DNA of 64,000 bases, from positions 4,593,501 through 4,657,500 of the forward strand of contig NZ_CP126080.1 in NCBI RefSeq assembly GCF_030122805.1, read 5' to 3'. Position 1 is the first letter of the stretch. Each line of letters begins with the position of its first letter. Made by a program: the position numbers and the translations under genes. The stretch is from Mesobacillus sp. AQ2 (lineage in GTDB: Bacteria; Bacillota; Bacilli; Bacillales; Cytobacillaceae). Positions 23,697 through 32,576 of this stretch are shown one piece after another. A model generated the notes under the pieces. The model did not search any database. It was given only the letters and a program-made list of their open reading frames with translations, and was not told where the DNA came from.

Positions 23697-23875
23697 GTAC
23701 ATCCACCTTTTACTTCTCGCTATACTAGTCTATTTCTATGAAAGTATAAAAGAAGAATTAGCAGAACTCAAGTTTTTATCCACAAATTGTGGATACTTTT
23801 AATGAAACAGTGGATAACTTTGTGGATTAATCCACAATTCACAGAATTATTTTCATAATCGCGGAGTTATCCACA
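23656..23875. promoter_or_regulatory. DnaA-box cluster at ywlC
   Basis: Three perfect TTATCCACA boxes (23656-23664, 23777-23785, 23867-23875) plus single-mismatch boxes at 23668-23676, 23789-23797, 23810-23818, 23821-23829 and 23828-23836, in both orientations. They span the start of ywlC, the intergenic gap and the end of the next gene. From memory, ywlC is one of the stable DnaA-binding regions mapped on the B. subtilis chromosome, where such clusters titrate DnaA. Confidence 0.88.
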
Positions 23876-24282
23876 GTTAAAACTTGTTTAAGATGATTTT
23901 TTTCAAGAAGAGAATCAGGAATTTCGGATTGGTTCACCATTTCAAAACCAATGCTCCCAAAAAAAGAGACAGCACTCATCTTGTTGGTGACGAGATAAAG
24001 CTCCTCCAGCTCCTGGCTTTTCGCCGTCAGGAATGCTCTTTTGAAAAGAAGCATCAAATCAGGCTGGGCAATTTGCGGAGAGACGACGAAGGAACGCAAT
24101 AAACCCGCCTTGTCCACAGGTTCTACACCAAGACATGCCTTAAGTTCCCCTTCCTGATTCTCCATTAAAGAAAAGTTTTCAATCGATTCTGCCAAACCTT
24201 CCGGGCTTACACCTGCCTCTGTCAAAAAAGCATCTAGCTTAGGCAGGTCCTCTTTATTTGCACTTCTGATTTTCCATGTCAT
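23839..24282 (-). CDS. ywlB: GNAT-family N-acetyltransferase, YwlB-like
   Basis: 147 residues with the GNAT fold pattern: an N-terminal IRSANKEDLPKLDAFL strand-helix, a central beta hairpin and a late SAVSFFGSIGFEMV segment typical of the acetyl-CoA domain. The substrate is unknown. GAGGTG precedes the ATG at 24282; the GTG three codons earlier lies in the ribosome-binding site. The gene is in the position of ywlB in B. subtilis. Its C-terminal codons contain a perfect DnaA box, so part of its 3' end is under dual constraint. Confidence 0.8.
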   Translation of the reverse strand: MTWKIRSANKEDLPKLDAFLTEAGVSPEGLAESIENFSLMENQEGELKACLGVEPVDKAGLLRSFVVSPQIAQPDLMLLFKRAFLTAKSQELEELYLVTNKMSAVSFFGSIGFEMVNQSEIPDSLLEKNHLKQVLTVDNSAIMKIIL

Positions 24283-24345
24283 ATCTTTCACCTCGAGATT
24301 TAGATTCTACTAAATTGATATGATAGGATCGAAAAAAGTAGAACT

Positions 24346-24390
24346 CAAAAAAAAAACACGGCAGCAAATCACTTATGTGACGCTGCCGTG
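24346..24390 (-). terminator. terminator of the KGG protein gene
   Basis: Stem CACGGCAGC / GCTGCCGTG with a 16-base loop and a ten-base T-run on the minus strand. Confidence 0.9.
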
Positions 24391-24422
24391 CTTCTTTTAA
24401 ATGTGCTCTTTAAGCCGGGTGT

Positions 24423-24812
24423 TTAGTCGTTGTTATTGTTGTTGCGGGCATTGCCGCCTTTTTCACCGATTTCTTCATAGAAGCTTCGGTCATGGTTCTC
24501 AGAAGTCGCTTCTCCGCCTTTGCGGCCAATCTCCTGATAGAAGTCCTTGTCGTGGCTTTCGGATGTTGATTCGCCACCTTTTTTACCGATTTCCTGGTAG
24601 AATTCGCTGTCATGGCTCTCAGCAGTAGCCTCTCCGCCTTTGCGGCCAATATCCTGATAGAAATCTTTGTCGTGATTGTTGGAAGTTGCTTCGCCGCCTT
24701 TACGGCCGATTTCCTGATAGAATTCGCTGCCATGGTTCTGACTTGTTGCTTCGCCGCCCATGCGTCCTCGTTCTTCACGTGACATCTTATCATTATTATT
24801 GTTTTTAGCCAT
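24423..24812 (-). CDS. KGG-repeat general stress protein (GsiB-like)
   Basis: About 129 residues built from five 20-residue repeats with the core (F)YQEIG(R/K)KGGEAT, plus an N-terminal MSREERGRMGGEAT half-repeat and an Asn-rich tail. It is hydrophilic, without cysteine or membrane segments, like GsiB and other KGG proteins (PF10685) made on desiccation, heat or salt stress. CAAGGAGGATG lies upstream; the ATG at 24812 (MAKNNNND) is preferred to an upstream one. A sigma-B-like promoter lies at 24861-24886. The biochemical role of the family is not settled; protein protection is the usual proposal. Confidence 0.88.
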   Translation of the reverse strand: MAKNNNNDKMSREERGRMGGEATSQNHGSEFYQEIGRKGGEATSNNHDKDFYQDIGRKGGEATAESHDSEFYQEIGKKGGESTSESHDKDFYQEIGRKGGEATSENHDRSFYEEIGEKGGNARNNNNND

Positions 24813-24860
24813 ATTACTCATCCTCCTTGAAATCTAAGTTTTGATGTTACACTACACTGA

Positions 24861-24886
24861 ATATCCGGAATCTCACATGCTAAAAC
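24861..24886 (-). promoter_or_regulatory. sigma-B-type promoter of the KGG protein
   Basis: Minus-strand GTTTTA (24881-24886), 14-base spacer and GGATAT (24861-24866), each one mismatch from the consensus GTTTAA / GGGTAT. This fits the general stress identity of the gene. Confidence 0.72.
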
Positions 24887-25031
24887 TAGATTCAAAAGAA
24901 TGTAATATGCTTGTTCAACGAATGTAATATTTTTGGAAAATCGCGCAGTCGTTTTTCCTCCTTTACCATGTATTTCTTAATAGAAGCTAGCTAATGTTTC
25001 CTAGCTTCTCATAGTGAAAAATTCATACGTG

Positions 25032-25047
25032 AGTGATTTAGGTCACT
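25032..25047 (+). promoter_or_regulatory. Fnr/CRP-type palindrome at -41.5 of the haemoglobin operon
   Basis: AGTGATTTAGGTCACT is a perfect palindrome with the GTGA-N6-TCAC core of Fnr/CRP sites. Its centre (25039.5) is 41.5 bases before the start expected from the -10 box, the classical class II activator position. Confidence 0.7.
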
Positions 25048-25068
25048 ATGTCCCTCACTTTGTATGGT

Positions 25069-25074
25069 TATAAT
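25069..25074 (+). promoter_or_regulatory. -10 box of the haemoglobin-cupin promoter
   Basis: Perfect TATAAT with no good -35 at 17 bases, consistent with a promoter that depends on an activator bound at 25032-25047. Transcription would start near 25081. Confidence 0.65.
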
Positions 25075-25117
25075 AAATTTATACAGATGAAAACCTTTCT
25101 CAAAAAGGGGGCAGGGC

Positions 25118-25495
25118 ATGGAAATCAAAACAATCTATCAGCAAATTGGCGGAGACGAATCGATCCGCAAAATTGTTGATACTTTTTATCCGAAAGTTTA
25201 TGAAAATGAAGAGCTCAGTCCGTTGTTTGAAGGAGATATAGCAGAAATCAAGAGGAAGCAGTGGATGTTCCTCACACAACTGACCGGCGGCGGAGCACTT
25301 TACAGCGAGGAATTCGGACCTCCCAATATGAGGGCCAGGCATATGCCTTTTGAAATAACGCCTATTCGCGCGCAGGCATGGCTGAGGCTGATGCATGAAA
25401 CATTGACCGAAACAGGATTGCTGGAAACCGGGGGAGGCAAAGCCTTGTTCGAGCGCTTGAGCCAGATCGCGCCAATTATGATCAACAGCCAATAA
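25118..25495 (+). CDS. group II truncated haemoglobin
   Basis: 125 residues with the short globin pattern: Tyr24 in the B helix (DTFYPKVYEN), proximal His75 in MRARHMPFEI, and Trp88 at the G8 position (AQAWLRLM), the mark of group II. In bacilli (YjbI) these haem proteins bind oxygen or NO and are linked to nitrosative stress defence. AAAGGGGGC precedes the ATG. It forms an operon with the cupin gene 12 bases downstream, and an Fnr-like site precedes the promoter. Confidence 0.93.
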   Translation: MEIKTIYQQIGGDESIRKIVDTFYPKVYENEELSPLFEGDIAEIKRKQWMFLTQLTGGGALYSEEFGPPNMRARHMPFEITPIRAQAWLRLMHETLTETGLLETGGGKALFERLSQIAPIMINSQ

Positions 25496-25507
25496 GGAGG
25501 GCTTATC

Positions 25508-25849
25508 ATGGAAAAACAATCATTGAAACAATACCAGGAATTCAGCGAAGAACGGTTTACGAAACGGATTGTCTTTAAAAAAGGTGACAGCACTGTATTC
25601 CTGCTAAACTTCATGCCAGGCCAGGAGCTGCCGAAGCACACTCATCCAGGGACAGAAGTGTTTATTTTAACAATGCAGGGCGAAGGAACGTTTACGATTG
25701 ACGGAGAAGAAGTAACGGCAGCAGCCATCGAAACCGTCCATTTGAGCGGCAGCGAAGAACTATCCTATAAAAACACCGGTGATGAGCCTGTCACTTTATA
25801 TGTGATGCTCAACAAGATTCCGGATGAAAGATTTGCACAAGATATTTAA
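25508..25849 (+). CDS. small cupin-domain protein
   Basis: 113-residue single-domain cupin. The first metal motif is visible (GQELPKHTHPGTEVFIL, giving two His and one Glu), and the second is partial (ETVHLSGSEELSYKN). Such proteins usually bind Fe, Mn or Zn and may be dioxygenases or sensors; the substrate is unknown. AAGGAGGG precedes the ATG. Being directly after the haemoglobin gene suggests a shared role in low-oxygen or NO stress. Confidence 0.85.
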   Translation: MEKQSLKQYQEFSEERFTKRIVFKKGDSTVFLLNFMPGQELPKHTHPGTEVFILTMQGEGTFTIDGEEVTAAAIETVHLSGSEELSYKNTGDEPVTLYVMLNKIPDERFAQDI

Positions 25850-25881
25850 AGTAAGATTGAAGCAGCTGGTTTTTGCTAGTT

Positions 25882-26035
25882 GGTCGATATAATGATGGAT
25901 TTGGTCGAAATACTTTAAAATGTGGTCGATATAATTGAAAATCCGCTGATATAATTCAAAAAGTGGTCGATATATTTTGAAATTCGCCAAATTAATTAAA
26001 AATGCGGTTGAATTATCTAAAATTGCGAGCTAAAT
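25882..26035. repeat. GGTCGATATA-type array, about eight copies, 20-21 bp period
   Basis: The GATATA part of the word (or a degraded form) falls at 25886, 25907, 25928, 25948, 25969, then more weakly near 25989, 26010 and 26031. The first five copies are clear. It lies between two convergent genes (cupin and spoIIR). Confidence 0.75.
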
Positions 26036-26061
26036 CGAAGTTATTTTGATCAAATCTGCTA

Positions 26062-26092
26062 AAAAACAGCCCCTGCATCCTCTGCCGGGGCT
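26062..26092 (-). terminator. spoIIR terminator
   Basis: Stem AGCCCCGGCA / TGCAGGGGCT with a short loop, followed by a T-run on the minus strand, just after the spoIIR stop. Confidence 0.85.
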
Positions 26093-26096
26093 TATT

Positions 26097-26816
26097 TTAT
26101 CCGAAAATCCTGTTCCAAATCTCCACCAGGAAGAATGCAACCTCCACTTCTTCTTCCTCGCTGCCTTCGTAGACTGGTTTTTCATCCTTTTCTGATGATT
26201 TCTTGTCCTTTTTCGTTTCTTTTACAAGATCGGCATCTGCCTTTTCGTCTTCCACATCTGCTTTTACATCACCTTTGTCGCTGTTTTCATCGAAGCCTTC
26301 GCTTGTTGCTTCGCCGTTTGAGAAATCAAGGAAGCATAGCGGCGGATACAGGACGCACCACCAGTTTGCTCCTTCTCCTTCGCCCAGGGTGATGAGGATC
26401 GCTTCATATTCACCTGCCGGATAAAGGAACTGTCCGTATAGTTTAGTAGGAAACTGGACCTTATCGAACTCTGTTTTTACCGTCTGTGTGGAGCCTTGTT
26501 CTGCGACGACTTTTTCGGCGATCTTCTGGATTTCCGGAAGTTTGGACTTGATCACTTCTCTCGCAGCTTCAATCGATGTAAGGTCCTGGACCCATTTGGT
26601 GATCTCCTTATTGATTTCATCGCGTACCAGTCGCTTGATTTCCTGATCTTTTTCAAGGTCGCTTTCAGCAAGAATCCTCAGCCGGATCGCTTCGTTCGGT
26701 ATGACCTTTGCCTCCTGGGCTGCCACTTCCGTTTTCGGTGTATATAAACTTAACATCGTACCTGCACATAATAGGAGTATATATAATAAAGCCGCTGATT
26801 TTTTCATCATCATCAT
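26097..26816 (-). CDS. spoIIR: stage II sporulation protein R
   Basis: About 239 residues. An N-terminal signal/anchor segment (KKSAALLYILLLCAGTMLSLY) leads to a secreted domain with IRLRILAESDLEKDQEIKRLVRD and NWWCVLYPPLCFLDF, signatures of SpoIIR. The forespore exports it to trigger SpoIIGA cleavage of pro-sigma-E in the mother cell. The C-terminus has an acidic/lysine-rich stretch (about 180-225) that looks like an added linker. Four ATG codons in a row and an AAGGG site make the exact start uncertain (26816-26828). No clear sigma-F promoter was identified. Confidence 0.92.
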   Translation of the reverse strand: MMMMKKSAALLYILLLCAGTMLSLYTPKTEVAAQEAKVIPNEAIRLRILAESDLEKDQEIKRLVRDEINKEITKWVQDLTSIEAAREVIKSKLPEIQKIAEKVVAEQGSTQTVKTEFDKVQFPTKLYGQFLYPAGEYEAILITLGEGEGANWWCVLYPPLCFLDFSNGEATSEGFDENSDKGDVKADVEDEKADADLVKETKKDKKSSEKDEKPVYEGSEEEEVEVAFFLVEIWNRIFG

Positions 26817-26880
26817 CTCTCGCACCATCCCTTCACTAGTCACAGTGTGGACAGTTTGATAGATTCTTAAACTAGTAATT

Positions 26881-26920
26881 TTGAAAAAAAAATGGACCCC
26901 TTTTGATCAGGAGTCCATTT
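26881..26920 (-). terminator. prmC terminator overlapping its 3' end
   Basis: Stem AAATGGACTCC / GGGGTCCATTT followed by a T-run on the minus strand. The first arm includes the last codons of prmC. Confidence 0.82.
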
Positions 26921-27773
26921 CAGCAAAAACCATCCGGTCCTTGCCATTGATATCAAAAACAACCTCAACTCTGGCGTGCGGGAAGGTTTTTTCCAGAAGC
27001 GCACGGACGGCTTCTCCCTGGCCTGCGCCGATTTCAAAGCCGACGAGTGCCTTTTCTTTCAGCACAAGTGGCAGCTCGTCCATGAAGCGACGATATAGGT
27101 CCAATCCATCTTCCCCGGCAAACAGCGCCATATGCGGCTCATGCTCGGTAACGATGTCTGACATCCATTCCTGGTCTGCAATGGGAATGTACGGCGGGTT
27201 CGAGATGACAGCATCGACTTTTTTTCCTTGTAAAATAAGCGGCTGCAGCAGGTCGCCATGGAAGAATTCGACGTCTGCACCCAGCTGGCTGGCATTTTTC
27301 CGCGCAACATCCAGTGCGTCTTCTGAAAGGTCGATCGCTGCCACCTTTAATTCAGGTTTCTCCAGCTTCAGGCTAACCGAAATCGCTCCGCTTCCGGTCC
27401 CGACATCGACAAGGTCAATTTGGCCACTTTCCGGGAAAAGCTTTTCCAGCCGCTGAAGCGTGCCATGAACAAGCTCCTCCGTCTCCGGACGTGGAATCAG
27501 CACATGCTCGTTCACCTCAAAGCGGCGGCCATAAAACTCCTCTGAACCGATAATATACTGGATCGGTTCACCTTCTGCATGCCTTTTTACAGCGGCACGG
27601 AACTCTGTCCACACTTCCCCATCCAGTTCATCGCGCATCTTCATCAGCATCGAAGTGCGGGACAGCCCCGAGAAGTGCCGCAGGAGCAGCTCACCGGCAA
27701 ACTCTTCACGGTTATGTTCTTTTAAAAAAGAAGAAGCCCAGTTGAGGGCTTCATACATTTTGGGATTAGTCAT
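26907..27773 (-). CDS. prmC: release factor glutamine methyltransferase
   Basis: 288-residue SAM-dependent enzyme (HemK/PrmC) that methylates the glutamine of the GGQ motif in peptide release factors. The SAM-binding [14 protein letters not shown] and the catalytic NPPY ([10 protein letters not shown]) are intact, with the helical N-terminal domain that binds the release factor. The ATG at 27773 overlaps the prfA stop by eight bases, so enzyme and substrate are co-expressed. Confidence 0.95.
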   Translation of the reverse strand: MTNPKMYEALNWASSFLKEHNREEFAGELLLRHFSGLSRTSMLMKMRDELDGEVWTEFRAAVKRHAEGEPIQYIIGSEEFYGRRFEVNEHVLIPRPETEELVHGTLQRLEKLFPESGQIDLVDVGTGSGAISVSLKLEKPELKVAAIDLSEDALDVARKNASQLGADVEFFHGDLLQPLILQGKKVDAVISNPPYIPIADQEWMSDIVTEHEPHMALFAGEDGLDLYRRFMDELPLVLKEKALVGFEIGAGQGEAVRALLEKTFPHARVEVVFDINGKDRMVFAEMDS

Positions 27774-28839
27774 TGTTCGCACTCTCAAGTCTTTGCGATT
27801 GGTCTTCCATGATTAATGCATCGATGATTTCATCCAACTTGCCCTGGAGAATCTGGTCAAGCTTTTGGATCGTCAAACCGATACGGTGGTCAGTCACGCG
27901 GTTCTGCGGGAAGTTGTACGTACGGATACGCTCAGAGCGATCGCCGGTACCAACGGCTGATTTACGAACCTGGTCGTACTCCGCCTGCGCTTCCTGCTGG
28001 AACTTGTCATAGACGCGGGCACGAAGTACCTTCATCGCCTTGTCTTTGTTTTTGTGCTGTGATTTTTCATCCTGACATGACACGACGATTCCAGTCGGGA
28101 TGTGAGTCAAACGGACCGCTGACATCGTGGTGTTTACGGACTGTCCGCCGGCTCCGCTGGACGCGAATGTATCGAAGCGGATATCCTTATCATGCAGCTC
28201 GATTTCAACTTCTTCTGCTTCCGGAAGACATGCAACCGTAGCTGTTGAAGTATGGATACGTCCGCCTGATTCCGTTTCCGGAACACGCTGGACGCGGTGA
28301 GCGCCGTTCTCGAACTTCATTTTGGAATATGCGCCATTTCCGTTGATCATGAAGATGATCTCTTTAAAACCGCCAACGCCAGTCGTGCTGGCATCGATGA
28401 TTTCTGTTTTCCAGCCCTGTGATTCAGCAAAACGGCTGTACATGCGGTATAGGTCGCCAGCAAACAGAGCGGCCTCATCACCGCCCGCAGCGCCGCGGAT
28501 TTCCATAATAACGTTTTTATCATCATTAGGGTCCTTAGGAACCAGGAGAATCTTGATTCGCGCTTCCAGCTCTTCAATGCGCGGCTCAAGATCGGAGATT
28601 TCCTCCTTGACCATTTCACGCATACCAGCATCAAGCTTTTCTTCGAGCATCGCCTTTGCATCGGCCAATTGCTCTTTCACTTCTTTGTATTCACGGTAAG
28701 CCATGACCGTTTCCTGGATGTCAGACTGCTCCTTGGAATACTCGCGGAGCTTCTTGGAGTCATTGACTACTTCCGGGTCACTCAATAGTTCATTCAATCT
28801 TTCATAACGATCCTCAACTGCTTGAAGACGATCAAACAC
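27766..28839 (-). CDS. prfA: peptide chain release factor 1
   Basis: 357-residue class I release factor for UAA and UAG. It shows GGQ in [20 protein letters not shown] and a complete N-terminal helical domain. The longest frame begins with an ATG at 28845 only two bases after AGAGGTG; the GTG at 28839 has better spacing and gives [19 protein letters not shown], as in other bacilli. It is the first gene of a prfA-prmC operon. Confidence 0.95.
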   Translation of the reverse strand: MFDRLQAVEDRYERLNELLSDPEVVNDSKKLREYSKEQSDIQETVMAYREYKEVKEQLADAKAMLEEKLDAGMREMVKEEISDLEPRIEELEARIKILLVPKDPNDDKNVIMEIRGAAGGDEAALFAGDLYRMYSRFAESQGWKTEIIDASTTGVGGFKEIIFMINGNGAYSKMKFENGAHRVQRVPETESGGRIHTSTATVACLPEAEEVEIELHDKDIRFDTFASSGAGGQSVNTTMSAVRLTHIPTGIVVSCQDEKSQHKNKDKAMKVLRARVYDKFQQEAQAEYDQVRKSAVGTGDRSERIRTYNFPQNRVTDHRIGLTIQKLDQILQGKLDEIIDALIMEDQSQRLESANND

Positions 28840-28971
28840 GGACATTCACCTCTATTTTCATAATCCTTCATATGGATTCAAACATAATAGTAAAAGTTCA
28901 TAGCATAACATTCTAATTATAGTATAGGTGCCACTCTCAGTCAAAATCATTCTAAACGCTTATAGCCAACG

Positions 28972-28999
28972 AAAAAGCATGCCCGATGCCGAGCATGCT
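28972..28999 (-). terminator. terminator of the YhcN-like lipoprotein gene
   Basis: Stem AGCATGC / GCATGCT around a 10-base loop with a T-run on the minus strand. Confidence 0.82.
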
Positions 29000-29014
29000 G
29001 TCCCGATGGTGCTT

Positions 29015-29464
29015 TTATTCAATATTGACATTGATGTCGTAGCGCGGCAAAGCTTGAGCCAGCTTATCATGTAATGTTTTCTGTGCTTTTTCGCGATCCT
29101 TTCGGGTTACCCGCCCTTGAAGCTGAGCTGTCACGTTCATCTCCCCGCCGTTGATCCAGATCGAACCTGGTTCATAGCCAGCATCTGAAATGACGTCTTT
29201 CGCTTTTTGGACATCCTGGGAAAAACTGTGGTGGTTCTCGTTATCGGTATTCAGCAAATTCGGGTTTTGATCGGTCATCGTCATGCCATTGTCCTGGTCC
29301 TTTGTGAAATTCGGGCCATCCCCGTGGCGGACTCCGTCATTTTCCCTGTTCAGATCAACACCAGCCTGGTCTTCATCCTTGTCATATACAGATTCAGCAT
29401 TATCCTGAGCACATCCTGAAACCATAACCACCGCGAACATAAGCAATATGAGTAATTTTTTCAA
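29015..29464 (-). CDS. sporulation lipoprotein, YhcN/YlaJ-like
   Basis: 149 residues starting at TTG 29464, which lies six bases after GGGAGGTG. A lipoprotein signal (KKLLILLMFAVVMVSGC) with lipobox cysteine is followed by an acidic, Asn/Asp-rich linker and a C-terminal domain (SQDVQKAKDVISDAGYEPGSIWINGGEMNV and a final alternating strand) typical of YhcN/YlaJ proteins. These are spore membrane lipoproteins that affect germination or outgrowth. Assignment to one subfamily is not possible from sequence alone. Confidence 0.82.
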   Translation of the reverse strand: MKKLLILLMFAVVMVSGCAQDNAESVYDKDEDQAGVDLNRENDGVRHGDGPNFTKDQDNGMTMTDQNPNLLNTDNENHHSFSQDVQKAKDVISDAGYEPGSIWINGGEMNVTAQLQGRVTRKDREKAQKTLHDKLAQALPRYDINVNIE

Positions 29465-29586
29465 ATTATGGCACCTCCCGCGGTTAGCTTGCCCATTTGG
29501 GGGATCATCCATGCAAGGATTGAGCTATTTTTAGCGGAAATACGCGGCCGGAAAACTTCACGGCTATCATTGCATCTTAATGAATA

Positions 29587-29702
29587 TTAATTGCACGATA
29601 AGAAGCATTAATTGCATGTTCAACCGTGTTAATTGCACCGTAAGAAACATTAATTGCACGCTCACCCGTGTTAATTGCACCGTAATGTTACATGATTGCA
29701 CG
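29587..29702. repeat. TTAATTGCA array, six copies, exact 21-bp period
   Basis: TTAATTGCA at 29587, 29608, 29629, 29650 and 29671, with a weaker copy (CATGATTGCA) in phase at 29692. The linkers alternate between two types (AAG..CA and ACC..TG), giving a 42-bp super-period. It lies between the tdk terminator and the lipoprotein gene. Confidence 0.92.
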
Positions 29703-29729
29703 CTTAACCAATATAGGCGAATTCATATA

Positions 29730-29755
29730 AAAAATCCCCCCGCTCACGGGAGGAT
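29730..29755 (-). terminator. tdk terminator
   Basis: Stem ATCCTCCCG / CGGGGGGAT with a 4-base loop and a T-run on the minus strand, shortly after the tdk stop. Confidence 0.88.
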
Positions 29756-29764
29756 CAGACATTA

Positions 29765-30385
29765 TTATGTTAAGCTTTGCGTCGTTTTTTCGATTTTAAG
29801 CTCATTTGGTGATTTTGGCACCTCATGGTGGTGTCTGCAGCGCGGCTCATATGCTTCTGATGCGCCAACAAGTATGACTGGATCATCGTAAGAAGCCGGT
29901 TTGCCGTTGATCAGACGCTGTGTACGGCTTGCAGGCGATCCGCAGACAGCACATACAGCCTGAAGCTTGGTCACATTTTCAGCAACAGCCATCAACGCAG
30001 GCATTTGGCCGAATGGCTCGCCGCGGAAATCCTGGTCAAGCCCGGCAACGATGACGCGATAGCCGCTGTCTGCCAGGTGCTGGACAACCGCAAGGATTTC
30101 ATTGTCAAAAAACTGGACTTCATCGATGGCAATGACATCGATATCAGGGTTGATGTGCTTGAAAATATCAGTAGAGTTGGCAATAGGCTTGGCAGTAACT
30201 GCTGCTCCGTTGTGTGATACAACCGATTCTTCGCTGTAGCGGTTATCAATCGCAGGCTTGAAAACAGCAATTTTTTGCTTTGCAAATTGCGTCCTGCGCA
30301 CGCGGCGGATCAGTTCTTCGGATTTACCGGAAAACATGCTGCCGCAGATCAATTCGATCCAGCCGCTTTGTTTCATAACGTACAT
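29765..30385 (-). CDS. tdk: thymidine kinase
   Basis: 206-residue type II thymidine kinase for nucleoside salvage. The P-loop GSMFSGKS, the DEVQFF motif and two zinc-binding pairs (CAVCG and a C-terminal CRHH) are visible. The frame extends 25 codons upstream, but GGAGAGG precedes the ATG at 30385 and [15 protein letters not shown] is the natural start. It lies between rpmE and prfA as in B. subtilis. Confidence 0.95.
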   Translation of the reverse strand: MYVMKQSGWIELICGSMFSGKSEELIRRVRRTQFAKQKIAVFKPAIDNRYSEESVVSHNGAAVTAKPIANSTDIFKHINPDIDVIAIDEVQFFDNEILAVVQHLADSGYRVIVAGLDQDFRGEPFGQMPALMAVAENVTKLQAVCAVCGSPASRTQRLINGKPASYDDPVILVGASEAYEPRCRHHHEVPKSPNELKIEKTTQSLT

Positions 30386-30423
30386 GGTCGGCCTCTCCTT
30401 CCTCGCTAAACCAAAAATTTGAT

Positions 30424-30479
30424 AGGCTTTTTTCGTATTTTTACGGCTTTTCCATGCCATAAAGGTACGAAAAAAGCCT
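30424..30479. repeat. 14-bp perfect inverted repeat in the tdk leader
   Basis: AGGCTTTTTTCGTA and TACGAAAAAAGCCT enclose 28 bases that contain a second small hairpin (GGCTTTTCCATGCC). It lies just before tdk and after the rpmE terminator. AT-rich arms make it a weak terminator; it could be a leader structure or an operator. Confidence 0.6.
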
Positions 30480-30613
30480 GGTCAAAGTTCGACACTTTTT
30501 TTCAGCTTTTTCCATTATAACAAAAAATTCCGCTGAATCCAGACACAAAAATAAAGTTCATAAAATAAATTTTTATCTTATATATGTACCCAAAAGCACA
30601 TGTAAAAAGGCAA

Positions 30614-30650
30614 TAAAAAACAGGCAAGTCACAAAGCTTCTTGCCTGTTT
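30614..30650 (-). terminator. rpmE terminator
   Basis: Stem AAACAGGCAAG / CTTGCCTGTTT with an 11-base loop and T-run on the minus strand. Confidence 0.9.
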
Positions 30651-30664
30651 CATCATCTCTTATA

Positions 30665-30874
30665 TTACTGGTTGTTTTTAAGACCGTATTTCTTGTTGAA
30701 GCGGTCAACACGTCCGCCAGCTTCAGCAAACTTCTGACGTCCAGTATAGAATGGGTGGCATTCAGAGCAAGTTTCAACGCGAATCTCGTCCTTAACAGAA
30801 CCAGTTTCGAATTCGTTTCCGCAAGCGCAAGTCACCTTAACTGTTTTGTAGTTTGGATGAATTCCTGATTTCAT
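30665..30874 (-). CDS. rpmE: ribosomal protein bL31, zinc-binding form
   Basis: 69 residues starting [22 protein letters not shown]. It carries the CxC...CxxC zinc ligands (CAC and CSEC), so this is the C+ form that loses to a zinc-free paralogue under zinc limitation. AAGGAG lies nine bases before the ATG at 30874. It has its own terminator and sits between rho and tdk, as in most bacilli. Confidence 0.95.
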   Translation of the reverse strand: MKSGIHPNYKTVKVTCACGNEFETGSVKDEIRVETCSECHPFYTGRQKFAEAGGRVDRFNKKYGLKNNQ

Positions 30875-31018
30875 TCTTTTCATCTCCTTCCGCCCTGAAT
30901 CATATCCGAAACAGAGTTATAATCAACGGTTCAGACCGTTATTGGAAAAACACACTGACCTCATTATAACAAGTCCAATTCATTTTTTCAAGTCAGTTTT
31001 TCAGCCCAGAATCTGGAA

Positions 31019-32290
31019 TTATGAGCGCTTGTTATTGCCTTTCATTTCTTCACCAAGTACTGCGAAGAAATCTTCATTCGACTTGGACTGTCTTAGCTTG
31101 CGCAGGAATTTTTCCGCGAAATCCGGTGAATCGGACATCGATTTGCGGATCGCCCACAGCTTGTCCAGATGGTCCTTTGGAATAAGCAATTCTTCCTTAC
31201 GCGTTCCGGAGCGACGGATGTCGATGGCCGGGAAGATCCTTCTTTCGGCAAGTGAACGGTCAAGGTGAAGTTCCATATTACCTGTTCCTTTGAATTCTTC
31301 GTAAATGACATCGTCCATACGTGAGCCTGTATCTACAAGCGCAGTTGCAAGGATCGTCAAGCTGCCACCTTCCTCGATATTACGCGCAGCACCGAAGAAA
31401 CGCTTCGGACGGTGGAATGCCGCAGGGTCAATACCACCGGACAATGTACGTCCGCTTGGCGGAATGACAAGGTTGTAGGCACGTGCAAGACGTGTGATGC
31501 TGTCCATCAGGATGATGACATCACGCTTATGCTCGACAAGGCGCATCGCACGCTCAAGCACAAGCTCTGCAACCTTGATATGGTTTTCAGGCACTTCGTC
31601 AAAAGTGGAGCTGACTACATCGCCGGCAACGGAACGCTCGATATCTGTTACCTCTTCAGGACGCTCATCGATCAATAGCACAATCAGTTCCGCTTCCGGA
31701 TGGTTCGTTGTAATGCTGTTGGCAATTTCTTTGATAAGCATCGTTTTACCAGCCTTTGGCGGAGCGACAATCAATCCGCGCTGTCCAAAGCCGACTGGTG
31801 CAAGGACATCCATGATTCTGGTGGAAACCTTGTTGTGTGTAGTCTCAAGCTTCATCTGACGGTCTGGGTACAATGGCGTCAATCCCGGGAAGTGAACCCT
31901 TTCTTTTGCCGATTCTGGGTCATCACCGTTGACAGCCTCGACCTGAAGCAATCCGAAATAACGTTCGTTCTCTTTAGGAGGACGGACTTTACCCGATACC
32001 TTGTCCCCGTTCCTTAAGTCAAAACGGCGGATCTGCGAAGCCGAAATGTAGATGTCCTCTGAGCTTGGGGAATAGTTGATTGGGCGCAGGAATCCAAAGC
32101 CCTCAGACTGGATGATTTCCAGGACACCTTCCATGAAAAAATAACCCTGCTGTTCGGCACGTGCTTTTAAAATAGCAAAAATAAGTTCTTTTTTCGTCAA
32201 CTTGCTGTAGTAAGAGACTTTATACTCTTTCGCGAGTTCATAAAGCTCTTTCAATTTCATATTTTCTAAGCTTGAAATATTTACTTCCAT
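31019..32290 (-). CDS. rho: transcription termination factor Rho
   Basis: 423-residue hexameric RNA helicase. It has an N-terminal SAP-like helix domain ([19 protein letters not shown]), a cold-shock RNA-binding fold ([21 protein letters not shown]), Walker A ([14 protein letters not shown]) and Walker B ([12 protein letters not shown]). GGTG precedes the ATG at 32290. It ends RNA chains lacking intrinsic terminators and suppresses antisense transcription. Length is normal for Bacillus. Confidence 0.96.
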   Translation of the reverse strand: MEVNISSLENMKLKELYELAKEYKVSYYSKLTKKELIFAILKARAEQQGYFFMEGVLEIIQSEGFGFLRPINYSPSSEDIYISASQIRRFDLRNGDKVSGKVRPPKENERYFGLLQVEAVNGDDPESAKERVHFPGLTPLYPDRQMKLETTHNKVSTRIMDVLAPVGFGQRGLIVAPPKAGKTMLIKEIANSITTNHPEAELIVLLIDERPEEVTDIERSVAGDVVSSTFDEVPENHIKVAELVLERAMRLVEHKRDVIILMDSITRLARAYNLVIPPSGRTLSGGIDPAAFHRPKRFFGAARNIEEGGSLTILATALVDTGSRMDDVIYEEFKGTGNMELHLDRSLAERRIFPAIDIRRSGTRKEELLIPKDHLDKLWAIRKSMSDSPDFAEKFLRKLRQSKSNEDFFAVLGEEMKGNNKRS

Positions 32291-32576
32291 AATGAATGTC
32301 ACCACGCCTTAAAATATTTCGATTTCCCCCATAAAGAAAAGTATAAGAATATCAGAGTATGGATGGAAAAAGAAGAAATGAGTTCCTTGAAGGTTGTAAG
32401 AAGGAATTAATGAAGGTAGAACATTTTGTGAACTATATATATTACTTTCAAAACAATTTTCATTTTACCCTTAAATATGAAAAATAATCAATCTTTTTAT
32501 ATATCCGCTGCCTTTAGGTGGTAAGGCAGCGGACTTGAAAGGGTTTGCAGTCATTTTTTTAGCTATTAAAACACGA

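Noticed and set aside
24898..24930. Another phased array (GAATGTAATAT twice, 22 bp apart)
   Set aside because: Only two copies; too few to call.
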